From UBA3069 sp050633465 (GTDB lineage: Bacteria > Pseudomonadota > Alphaproteobacteria > Rhodobacterales > Rhodobacteraceae), in NCBI GenBank assembly GCA_050633465.1, contig JBOEGO010000022.1, positions 14,883 to 78,882 on the forward strand: DNA of 64,000 nucleotides, written 5' to 3'. Below are positions 35,112-42,541 of the stretch, one piece after another. Every line of letters begins with the position of its first letter. The stretch's first letter is position 1. The position numbers and the translations under genes were made by a program. The notes under the pieces were generated by a model, which ran no database searches, was not told the origin of the DNA, and saw only the letters and a list, made by a program, of their open reading frames with translations.

Positions 35112-35570
35112 TCAAATCCAACGCCGCGTTTTCTCGCAATAGCGTGCAAAATCAGCGCGAAACTTGCGTCTTAACCGGTTTTCCTCGGGGATCACGAAAC
35201 GTCGTTCTACAATCCACAGGAAAATCGGAACAAGAGGCAGGGACAAAACCGCATCCATCCGCAGGATCAACCCTGCCAGAATCAGCATATCCCCCAGATA
35301 AATCGGGTTTCGCGTGCGTTTGAATATGCCCGTTTGCACCATAAACGCGGCATCGCGGTGCGGAATCACCGTGGTCCGGTGCTTGCGCATCTCGACAAAT
35401 GCCAGCCCCATCAGGATCAAACCACCGCCCAGTAAAATACCACCCAGAAAATCGGCCCAATAGCCGACGAATGACAAACCCACGGGATAAAACACCGCCT
35501 GCGCCCATGCGATCACAATCATCACCGCCAGCCAGACGGGGGGAATGTCGATCATCTGTTTCAACGTCAT
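35112..35570 (-). CDS. isoprenylcysteine methyltransferase (ICMT/PEMT)-like membrane methyltransferase
   Basis: A 152-residue protein with three to four membrane segments and the family C-terminal block: TGIFKRTRNPIYLGDMLILA (RNPxY), FLWIVERRFVIPEENRLRRK and FARYCEKTRRWI. This matches small bacterial ICMT/PEMT-like methyltransferases, which bind SAM at the membrane face and modify lipids or prenyl groups; most bacterial members have no proven substrate. ATG 35570. Same strand as the gene upstream (35675) but separated by a hairpin at 35613. Confidence 0.85.
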   Translation of the reverse strand: MTLKQMIDIPPVWLAVMIVIAWAQAVFYPVGLSFVGYWADFLGGILLGGGLILMGLAFVEMRKHRTTVIPHRDAAFMVQTGIFKRTRNPIYLGDMLILAGLILRMDAVLSLPLVPIFLWIVERRFVIPEENRLRRKFRADFARYCEKTRRWI

Positions 35571-35612
35571 CTATCACACCCCGTGCATTGCGATACGCCC
35601 AACATAAACCAA

Positions 35613-35638
35613 GGCCCCCTGCCTATGCGCAAGGGGCC
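35613..35638 (-). terminator. terminator after metallo-hydrolase gene
   Basis: On the minus strand GGCCCC...GGGGCC (6-bp stem, 14-base loop), followed by TTGGTTTAT, 37 bp after the stop at 35675. Confidence 0.45.
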
Positions 35639-35674
35639 AAAGTCACAAAGGGTCACGCTGTCGCGGTCTGCGCC

Positions 35675-36622
35675 CTATTCAAATTCCATCTCCTCGAACA
35701 CGCGGCCCGCATTCTTGGTCGCCAACTCCTCGAATGTGTCCAGATGCGCCCAACCGGATTGATCGACGTAAAACGCCGCCGCCAGATCGCCACCCTCGTC
35801 CAGATGCGCGCCCACCTTGGCCCGCAGATCGCGCAAATACCCCACCGTGCCAGATGTCACCGTGCCCATATTGGTCGGATGGCCATGACCGGGAATGACG
35901 TAGGCCGCGCCCAGTGCCGTGAACGGCCCCTCGAATGTTTCAATCCAGCAGGATGTGCAGGTATCGGCAAAAATCGGCGGCATCCGCTCGTGAAACGCAA
36001 TATCCCCCGCGATCACGATATTCCACTGCGGTATCCAGACCTGCGTATCACCCGGCCCATGCGCCGACCCAAGGTGCAGCACCTCGAATGTCACCCCGCC
36101 CATTTCAACGACCTTCTTGTCGCTGAATGTTTCGTCCGGTGCCACAATGCGCGTGCCCGCCGCCTTGTCGCGGTTATAGCGCTCCATCCCCATCAAAATC
36201 TGGTCGCCATGCGCAGCCACCTCGGCGGCGGCCTCCTCGTGCATCAGAACGGGCACCCCCTGATCGCGCCAGTAGGAATTGCCCAAAACCGCATGGCCCT
36301 GCCCGTTTTCGCTGATCACCAACTTGACGGGCTGATCCGTCACCGCCCTGATTTCATCATGTAACGCCGCCGCCAGCCGCGCCGATGCGCCGCCATTCAC
36401 CACCAACACACCATCCCCCGTGACCACAAACGACAGGTTGTTGTTATGCCCCGAATTTTCATAGGTCGGCGGCGCGGTCGCCCCGATCGCCGTGTAAACA
36501 TGCGGGATAAATTCATAAGGTTTCGCATACAATTCCGATTGCGGATATTGGTCGGCAATATCCTCGCTGGCGATTACAGGCGCGGCCAGCATCATGGCCA
36601 TGGCAATATATCGGGCAAACAT
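35675..36622 (-). CDS. exported metallo-beta-lactamase-fold protein with half-degenerate metal site
   Basis: A 315-residue protein with signal peptide MFARYIAMAMMLAAPVIAS. The MBL fold is evident, but the canonical HxHxDH is replaced by ENGQGH (105-110), so only the last His remains, and the preceding strand Asp is Asn (VVNGG, 74-78). The second half of the site is intact: SAHGPGDTQVW (His), VIAGDIAFHE (Asp) and VIPGHGHPTN (His). TCTSCW near 224 holds a Cys pair. It is close in layout to periplasmic SoxH-like or quinoprotein-associated MBL proteins. It may bind one metal or act non-hydrolytically. ATG 36622 has GGAGGAGAG upstream. Confidence 0.82.
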   Translation of the reverse strand: MFARYIAMAMMLAAPVIASEDIADQYPQSELYAKPYEFIPHVYTAIGATAPPTYENSGHNNNLSFVVTGDGVLVVNGGASARLAAALHDEIRAVTDQPVKLVISENGQGHAVLGNSYWRDQGVPVLMHEEAAAEVAAHGDQILMGMERYNRDKAAGTRIVAPDETFSDKKVVEMGGVTFEVLHLGSAHGPGDTQVWIPQWNIVIAGDIAFHERMPPIFADTCTSCWIETFEGPFTALGAAYVIPGHGHPTNMGTVTSGTVGYLRDLRAKVGAHLDEGGDLAAAFYVDQSGWAHLDTFEELATKNAGRVFEEMEFE

Positions 36623-36697
36623 CGGCTCTCTCCTCCAGAAAACTCTGCACCAGAAATCGCATTCATAAACATGAATGTCAAACCCGCCCCGTCCCTT

Positions 36698-36720
36698 CAT
36701 TGTTCTACAAATACCTCAGT
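36698..36720 (+). repeat. dispersed intergenic element (partial copy 3)
   Basis: CATTGTTCTACAAATACCTC, matching the left half of the 31841 copy, in the 192-bp divergent gap before the SDR gene; the GCCGGAGGC half is missing. Confidence 0.4.
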
Positions 36721-36814
36721 CACACCATCCGCCACGCGGAACACCCTTCCGCAACCCCTTGCACCCGCCCCCCCCCAGACTAAACTGCCCCCAATCAGTA
36801 ACGGAGGAATAACA

Positions 36815-37567
36815 ATGCAACTCACAGGGAAACACGCGCTGGTCACCGGCGGCGGCACCGGAATCGGGCTGGCCATCGCCCGCGCACTGGTCGCCCAAGG
36901 CGCCGAAGTCACAATCACAGGCCGCCGCCTGAACGTGCTACAAGACGTGGCAGAAAAGGGAATGCACCCCGCCGCAATGGATGTCACCGACGAATCCCAA
37001 GTGGTCAATGTGATCAAGGACGCCGTGGAAAAACGCGGCCCCATCCAGATCTGCGTCGCCAACGCAGGCATCGCCGAGGGGCGCAAACTGCACAAAACCG
37101 ACAGCGCCTTCTGGCGTAGGATCATGGCCACCAACCTTGACGGCTGCTTCTATACCGTGCGCGAATCCCTGAACTCGATGCTGGATACCGATTGGGGCCG
37201 CGTCATCGCGATTTCATCCATCGCAGGGGTGCGCGGCGCACCGGGCGCAGGCGCCTATGCCGCGTCAAAACACGGGGTGATCGGCATGATCCGCAGCTTT
37301 GCCGAGGACTTCATGGGCGGGCCTTACACCTTTAATTCGATCTGCCCGGGCTATGTCGACACCCCCATTGTCACCCGCAACACCGATTCCATCGCGCAGC
37401 GGGCCAATATTTCCGCCGATGATGCGCGTCAGATGATGGTCGACATGAACCGCCACAAACGCCTGATCACCGCCGAGGAAGTCGCCGCCGCCGCCGTCTG
37501 GCTGTGCAATCCGGTCTGTCAAAGCGTAAACGGCACCGAAATCAAAATCGCGGGCGGTCAGGTCTGA
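36815..37567 (+). CDS. short-chain dehydrogenase/reductase
   Basis: A 250-residue classical SDR: cofactor motif TGGGTGIG (residues 10-17), NAG (near 87), catalytic Ser in ISSIAGVRG, Y-x-x-x-K in AGAYAASKHGVIG and CPGYVDTP. The Rossmann arginine pair TGRRLN after beta-2 suggests NADP(H). Length fits 3-oxoacyl or hydroxybutyrate dehydrogenase-like enzymes; substrate not assignable. ATG 36815 follows ACGGAGGAA. kynU follows 52 bp downstream with a strong hairpin between, so co-transcription is uncertain. Confidence 0.9.
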   Translation: MQLTGKHALVTGGGTGIGLAIARALVAQGAEVTITGRRLNVLQDVAEKGMHPAAMDVTDESQVVNVIKDAVEKRGPIQICVANAGIAEGRKLHKTDSAFWRRIMATNLDGCFYTVRESLNSMLDTDWGRVIAISSIAGVRGAPGAGAYAASKHGVIGMIRSFAEDFMGGPYTFNSICPGYVDTPIVTRNTDSIAQRANISADDARQMMVDMNRHKRLITAEEVAAAAVWLCNPVCQSVNGTEIKIAGGQV

Positions 37568-37576
37568 TCCCGCCAC

Positions 37577-37607
37577 GCGCCCCCTTTCGCCGCGTCAAAG
37601 GGGGCGC
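37577..37607 (+). terminator. hairpin between SDR and kynU
   Basis: An 11-bp perfect stem GCGCCCCCTTT / AAAGGGGGCGC with a 9-base loop starting 9 bp after the SDR stop; only 12 bp separate it from the kynU ATG, so it could also hold the kynU ribosome site in check. Confidence 0.6.
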
Positions 37608-37619
37608 TACACCACTATT

Positions 37620-38834
37620 ATGACATCGCACATCACCCCCCATAACACCGCCATAACCCGCCCCCTGTTCGCCCTGCCCGACGGGGTGACCTATCTCGAT
37701 GGCAACTCGCTTGGCCCCCTGCCCCATGCCGCAAAATCCCGCGTGGCTGACCGGATGCAGGATGAATGGGGCGCGATGCTGATCACCGCATGGAACCGCG
37801 CCGGATGGATGGATGAACCCGCCCGCATCTCTGCCCGCATCGCGCGGCTGATCGGGGCCGAACCCGATCATGTGACACTGGGCGATACCCTGTCGCTCAG
37901 GCTCTATCAGGCGCTGCATGCCGCCCTGTCGCTGGCCCCGCAGGATCGCCGCGAAGTCATCACCGACAGCGGCAATTTCCCCTCTGATCTCTATATGGCG
38001 CAGGGCTTGCTCGATACGCTGAATGCGGGCCATACCCTGCGCGTGGTCGCACCAGAGCAGGTGGAAACCGCCATATCCGATCAAACCGCCGTGCTGATGC
38101 TGACGCAGGTCGATTACCGCACAGGCGCCAAACACGACATGACCGCGCTGACGGCCAAGGCCCACGAAGCGGGCGCGCTGACCGTCTGGGATCTGGCCCA
38201 TTCCGCAGGGGCCATACCCGTCGATCTGACCGCCGCACAGGCCGATTTTGCCGTGGGCTGCACCTATAAATTCCTGAATGGCGGGCCGGGCGCGCCCGCA
38301 TTCCTATACGCCGCGCCACGCCACGCGGATCGCGTGCAACCCGCCCTGCGCGGCTGGCTAGGCCATGCGCAACCCTTTGATTTCACGCCAAAATATACAC
38401 CCGCCGCTGGCATCAACCGGTTCCGCGTCGGCACGCCGCCCGTGCTGGCCATGGCCGCGCTCGACGCAGCACTCGATGCCTTTGATGATACCGATATGGC
38501 CGCGCTGCACAGCGCCGCCATCACCCTGTCAGAACATCTGATCAACGGCGTGGCCAACCACGCGCCACAGCTAACGCTGGCCTCTCCCACTGATCCGATG
38601 CGGCGCGGCGCGCAGGTGTCGTTTCGCCACCCCGATGCCTATGCCATCTGTCAGGCGCTGATCGCCAATGGCGTGATCGGTGATTTCCGCGCACCGGATA
38701 TTTTGCGGTTCGGCATCACGCCGCTTTATACCACCTGCGATGACATGGATCGCGCCGTGCAAACCCTTGCCGATGTTATGAAAACCCGCGCATGGGACCG
38801 CCCCGAATACCACGCCCGCAATGCCGTGACCTAG
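37620..38834 (+). CDS. kynU: kynureninase
   Basis: A 404-residue PLP enzyme that cleaves kynurenine to anthranilate plus alanine in tryptophan breakdown. Recognisable features: YLDGNSLGPLPHAAKSRVAD, EWGAMLITAWNRAGWMD, TDSGNFPSDLYMAQGLL, LTQVDYRTGAKHDM, VWDLAHSAGAIPVDL, and the PLP lysine in CTYKFLNGGPGAPAFLY. The C-terminus has DFRAPDILRFGITPLYTT. Typical length. No tryptophan dioxygenase or kynurenine formamidase gene lies nearby. ATG 37620 lacks a strong Shine-Dalgarno because of the adjacent hairpin. Confidence 0.95.
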   Translation: MTSHITPHNTAITRPLFALPDGVTYLDGNSLGPLPHAAKSRVADRMQDEWGAMLITAWNRAGWMDEPARISARIARLIGAEPDHVTLGDTLSLRLYQALHAALSLAPQDRREVITDSGNFPSDLYMAQGLLDTLNAGHTLRVVAPEQVETAISDQTAVLMLTQVDYRTGAKHDMTALTAKAHEAGALTVWDLAHSAGAIPVDLTAAQADFAVGCTYKFLNGGPGAPAFLYAAPRHADRVQPALRGWLGHAQPFDFTPKYTPAAGINRFRVGTPPVLAMAALDAALDAFDDTDMAALHSAAITLSEHLINGVANHAPQLTLASPTDPMRRGAQVSFRHPDAYAICQALIANGVIGDFRAPDILRFGITPLYTTCDDMDRAVQTLADVMKTRAWDRPEYHARNAVT

Positions 38835-38890
38835 GCCGATCCGGCCCGCCACAGACCCTCAGCCTCTCAGACCCTCAGGCCCGCAGAGCC

Positions 38891-39472
38891 TCAGGCCCGC
38901 AGCCCCCGCGCCATCAGCCGCGCCAAACGCCCCATGCCCGCCTGCAATGCATCCCAGTCGCTGGCCTCTTCCTTGATCCCGTGCAGCGCGGCCATCAACA
39001 CCTGCGCCACTTCTTCGGCGGGGCCATCCAATACCACGCGGCCCAGCGCGCCCTGATCGCGCAACCAACCGGCCCAGATGGCCAGCAACTGCGCATCGCC
39101 CGCACGGGCCAGTTCGGCCCCGACACTGTTCTTGCTGTCCATCAGTTCCGGCCCGTGCGGGCTGGTCATCATCGCCTTGAAACCTGGCCCACAAACCGCC
39201 TGAAACCCGCCGCAGATCACCGCATCCAACGCGCCATCCGCCTGCAATGCCGCCTGCAAATCCGCCGCCGCCTGCGCAAAATACTGCACCACTAGCGAGC
39301 GGAATATATCCTCTTTACTGCTGAAATGCAGATACAGCGCGGCGCGGCTCATCCCCGCCGCCTTTGCGATTTCGGCCATCGACACACGGCGATACCCATA
39401 GGCGGCAAAGCTGCGAAACCCCGCATCAATGATCGCCAGCTTCTTGTCATCAAGGGGCTGTAAACTGTTCAT
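38891..39472 (-). CDS. TetR-family transcriptional regulator
   Basis: A 193-residue regulator. The N-terminal helix-turn-helix is RVSMAEIAKAAGMSRAALYLHFSSKEDIF (split here as RVSMAEIAKAAGMSRAAL and YLHFSSKEDIF), residues 25-55; the rest is the ligand/dimerisation domain. ATG 39472 is chosen because MNSLQPLDDKKLAIIDAGFR gives a standard N-terminus; upstream frame is non-homologous. Divergent from the molybdenum hydroxylase genes with two 24-bp operator-like repeats in the 101-bp gap, so it most likely represses that operon and itself. The stop lies in short CCTCAGGCCCGCAG direct repeats (about 38873-38902). Confidence 0.9.
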   Translation of the reverse strand: MNSLQPLDDKKLAIIDAGFRSFAAYGYRRVSMAEIAKAAGMSRAALYLHFSSKEDIFRSLVVQYFAQAAADLQAALQADGALDAVICGGFQAVCGPGFKAMMTSPHGPELMDSKNSVGAELARAGDAQLLAIWAGWLRDQGALGRVVLDGPAEEVAQVLMAALHGIKEEASDWDALQAGMGRLARLMARGLRA

Positions 39473-39482
39473 AAATACGTTC

Positions 39483-39540
39483 TGACAAAATACGCCCATT
39501 TTGTCAATTGACAGCCTGACACTTTTCGCCCATTTTGTCA
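39483..39540. promoter_or_regulatory. twin TetR operators and divergent promoter region
   Basis: Two 24-bp inverted repeats of the same design, TGACA...TGTCA arms with a shared CGCCCATTTTGTCA right half (39483-39506 and 39517-39540; 34 bp apart, about three helical turns). Between them TGTCAATTGACA (39502-39513) is a perfect palindrome that gives a consensus -35 TTGACA on both strands. For the plus-strand operon the -10 would be CATTTT after 17 bp, inside the second operator. Confidence 0.65.
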
Positions 39541-39573
39541 CAAACCGACCCAGCCAGCGCCAGGAGGCACGCA

Positions 39574-40032
39574 ATGACCACCCTTTCGATCAACGGAACC
39601 ACCCATAACGTGGACCTGCCCGATGACGTGCCCCTGCTTTGGGTGCTGCGCGACGAATTGAACCTGACGGGCACCAAATTCGGCTGCGGCGTCGCGGCCT
39701 GCGGTGCCTGCACCGTGCAAATCGACGGTCAGGCGGTGCGTTCCTGCCAGATCAGCCTTGGCGATGTCGACGGCGCGGTCACCACCATCGAAGGTCTGGG
39801 CACACCCGCTGCCCTGCACAGCCTGCAACAGGCCTGGATCGACCATCAGGTGGCGCAATGCGGTTACTGCCAGTCGGGGCAGATCATGCAGGCCGCCGCG
39901 CTGCTGGCGCAAAATCCCCGCCCCACGGACAGCGACATTGATGACGCGATGCAGGGCAACCTGTGCCGCTGCGGCACCTACCCGAAAATCCGCGCCGCGA
40001 TCCATGACGCCGCTGGCAAATTGCAAGGCTAA
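39574..40032 (+). CDS. molybdenum hydroxylase small subunit, [2Fe-2S] (IorA type)
   Basis: A 152-residue iron-sulfur subunit. The plant-type ferredoxin cluster is in GTKFGCGVAACGACTVQIDG (four Cys with a downstream one in VRSCQ). The second cluster domain has CGYCQSGQIMQAAALL and GNLCRCGTYPKIRAAIHDA. This is the two-cluster small subunit of the xanthine dehydrogenase family, as in isoquinoline 1-oxidoreductase, aldehyde oxidase or nicotinate hydroxylase. AGGAGG sits before ATG 39574. The large subunit starts 14 bp downstream; no FAD subunit is present, so electrons probably go to a cytochrome or quinone. Confidence 0.94.
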   Translation: MTTLSINGTTHNVDLPDDVPLLWVLRDELNLTGTKFGCGVAACGACTVQIDGQAVRSCQISLGDVDGAVTTIEGLGTPAALHSLQQAWIDHQVAQCGYCQSGQIMQAAALLAQNPRPTDSDIDDAMQGNLCRCGTYPKIRAAIHDAAGKLQG

Positions 40033-40046
40033 GGAAAGGTAACCCA

Positions 40047-42284
40047 ATGTCCCGTTTAGGAAAAATCACCCGCCGCACCTTTCTTGTCACCGCCACTGCC
40101 CTGGCTGGAACCGCCGCATTCGGCGTCTATCAGGACAGGCGCACACCCCCCAACCCGCTGATCCCGCATGACGGTGAATCCACGCTCAATTCATGGGTGC
40201 TGATCGGTCCGGACGGCATCACCATCACCACGCCCCGCGCCGAAATGGGTCAGGGCATCCACACCACCCTCGCCGCCCTCGTGGCCGAGGAACTGGATGT
40301 CGATCTGGCCGATATCCGCACCCAGCACGGCCCCCCCGCACAGGCCTATTTCAACGGCGCGATGATGGCCTCCTCGCTGCCCTTCCGCGAATATGCCAAA
40401 ACCGGGTTCCAGCACGCGCTTGGCGACAACCTTGAATTCGTGGGCAAGATGTTTTCGATGCAGGTCACCGGCGGATCGACCTCGACCGTGGATGCGTTCG
40501 ACCGGATGCGCCTTGCCGGGGCCACCGCCCGCGAGGCCCTGAAACAGGCCGCCGCCGACCGCACCGGATTGGCCCGCAGCACGTTGAAAACCGCAAAAGG
40601 ACAGGTGATCCTGCCAAATGGCGGCACCATCCCCTATGCCGACCTCGCTGCCGAGGCCGCAGCCCTGCGCCCGCCCCGCGTCACCCTGCGCGACCCCGCG
40701 CAATGGAAAATTCTGGGCCAGTCGCAGCCCCGCGTCGATGTGCCCGCCAAATCCACCGGCACCGCCACATTCGGCATCGACATCCGCCTGCCCGGCATGA
40801 AATTCGCCGCCCTGCGCATGGTGCCACATATGGGCGGCAGCATGACCGGATTCGACGCCAGCGCCGCGCAAACCATGGCGGGCGTGGAACAGATCATCGA
40901 CATGGGCGATGGCGTCGCGGTGATCGCCACAAACACATGGCTGGCGCAGCAGGCGGTTGATGCGATCGACATCACATGGGGCGCGCCCACCGCCCCCGCC
41001 ACCACCGATGCCGTGTTCGAAAAAATCAGCCAGGCATTTGACGAAAAACCCAATTCACACCTGCGCAAAGACGGCGAAACCACCATTCCCGATGGTGCCA
41101 CCGAAATCACCGCCGAATACCGCCTGCCCTATCTGGCCCATGCCACCATGGAACCGCTGAACGCCACCGCCCTGTTTGAAAATGGCAAACTGACGATCTG
41201 GGCGGGCAATCAGGGGCCGGTTTTCCTGCAAAAACATGCGGCTAGGGAACTGGGCATCGACACCGATGATGTCACGGTAAACGTCACCCTGATGGGCGGC
41301 GGGTTCGGCCGTCGCGGTGAATTCGATTACGGCGTTCTGGCCGCGCGTCTGGCTGGCAAGATCCCCGGCACGCCAGTGCAACTGACATGGTCGCGCGAAC
41401 AGGACATGACCCATGATTTCTATCGCCCCGGCGCGGTGGCGCGGTTCACCGGCGCGGTTCAAAACGGCAAGGCGGTGCTGGTCGACGGCCATATCGCCGC
41501 GCAATCCTGCGCCCGTCAGGGCATTGGCCGCTGGATGGGCTTTGCCCCCTCCGGTCCCGATAAAATTCTGGTCGAAGGCGCCTATGACCAACCCTATGCG
41601 ATCCCGAATTACCACATTTCCGGCTATCTGGCCGACCTGCAAATCCCCGTCGGGTTCTGGCGGTCGGTCGGGGCGTCCTACAACGGGTTCTTTATGGACA
41701 CCTTCATGGATGAACTGGCCCATGCCGCAGGCCGCGACCCGCTGGAATTCCGGCTGGAACTGATGGCAGAGGAGGACGCGCGCAGCGCCGAAACCCTGCG
41801 CACCCTGCGCGACATGTCAGGCTGGGACAGCGCCAAACCCGCGAACACAGGCCGCGGCGTTGCCTTTTGTTACAGCTTTGGCACCCCCGTCGCGCAGGTG
41901 ATCGAGGTCACGGACCAGAACGGCGAAATCCGCATCACCCGCGCCTATATCGTCGGTGACGTGGGCCGCGCACTGGACCCGGAAATCGTGCGCGCTCAAC
42001 TGGTCGGCGGCATGGTTTACGGGCTGTCGGCGGCAGTCTTTGGCCAGATCACCTTTGATGATGGCATGGTCGAACAACAGAACTTCCCCGATTACGATGC
42101 GGTCCGTATGCACAATATGCCCGACACAAAGGTGCAAATTCTGGAAAACGGCAGCCGCATTTCGGGCGTCGGTGAACCGGGGACGCCGCCCGCGATGCCC
42201 GCATTGGCCAATGCGCTGTTTGATCTGACCGGCACGCGGGCGCGTCAGCTTCCCTTGATGGATCAATTCAACCTGATGCTGTAA
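40047..42284 (+). CDS. molybdopterin-binding large subunit of aldehyde/isoquinoline oxidoreductase (IorB type), Tat-exported
   Basis: A 745-residue molybdenum subunit. Its N-terminus has a Tat-type signal, ITRRTFLVTATALAGTAAFG, followed by GVYQDRRTPPN, so the enzyme is probably periplasmic or membrane-anchored, as in single-chain IorB-like subunits. Conserved Moco-binding elements include ITTPRAEMGQGIHTTLAALV, TMEPLNATALFENGKLTIWA, VTLMGGGFGRRGEFDYGVLA, IPVGFWRSVGASYNGFF and GVGEPGTPPAMPALANALF (the catalytic Glu region). Substrate (aldehyde, N-heterocycle) is not assignable. The Moco pathway is represented by moaA at 17080; no XdhC-like maturation gene adjoins. Confidence 0.93.
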   Translation: MSRLGKITRRTFLVTATALAGTAAFGVYQDRRTPPNPLIPHDGESTLNSWVLIGPDGITITTPRAEMGQGIHTTLAALVAEELDVDLADIRTQHGPPAQAYFNGAMMASSLPFREYAKTGFQHALGDNLEFVGKMFSMQVTGGSTSTVDAFDRMRLAGATAREALKQAAADRTGLARSTLKTAKGQVILPNGGTIPYADLAAEAAALRPPRVTLRDPAQWKILGQSQPRVDVPAKSTGTATFGIDIRLPGMKFAALRMVPHMGGSMTGFDASAAQTMAGVEQIIDMGDGVAVIATNTWLAQQAVDAIDITWGAPTAPATTDAVFEKISQAFDEKPNSHLRKDGETTIPDGATEITAEYRLPYLAHATMEPLNATALFENGKLTIWAGNQGPVFLQKHAARELGIDTDDVTVNVTLMGGGFGRRGEFDYGVLAARLAGKIPGTPVQLTWSREQDMTHDFYRPGAVARFTGAVQNGKAVLVDGHIAAQSCARQGIGRWMGFAPSGPDKILVEGAYDQPYAIPNYHISGYLADLQIPVGFWRSVGASYNGFFMDTFMDELAHAAGRDPLEFRLELMAEEDARSAETLRTLRDMSGWDSAKPANTGRGVAFCYSFGTPVAQVIEVTDQNGEIRITRAYIVGDVGRALDPEIVRAQLVGGMVYGLSAAVFGQITFDDGMVEQQNFPDYDAVRMHNMPDTKVQILENGSRISGVGEPGTPPAMPALANALFDLTGTRARQLPLMDQFNLML

Positions 42285-42319
42285 CGCGTCACCAAACCAC
42301 CACTCACGACCCTATAAAC

Positions 42320-42366
42320 AAGGGCGCTTGCGGATATTTCCCGCCAGCGCCCTTTGACTTTTTCAT
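42320..42366 (+). terminator. Rho-independent terminator of the molybdenum hydroxylase operon
   Basis: A 9-bp stem AAGGGCGCT / AGCGCCCTT with a 16-base loop, followed by TGACTTTTTC, 36 bp after the stop. The remaining gap to 42541 (about 175 bp) is AT-richer and probably contains the promoter of the RTX gene; no defined site was picked. Confidence 0.75.
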
Positions 42367-42541
42367 GCAACCAAAGGTTTTTGGCAGGTCGAATTTACCA
42401 CGATTACGTCACATTTGCCGCCAAATCCCGCCTTATCGCAATTGTATCTATATTTGAAACAAATGCGGAAAATCACACAGATCACCCCCGTATTTGCCAC
42501 GAATAACAGGCCCGCCAACAGGGCCGACAAGGGCAAGCAGT

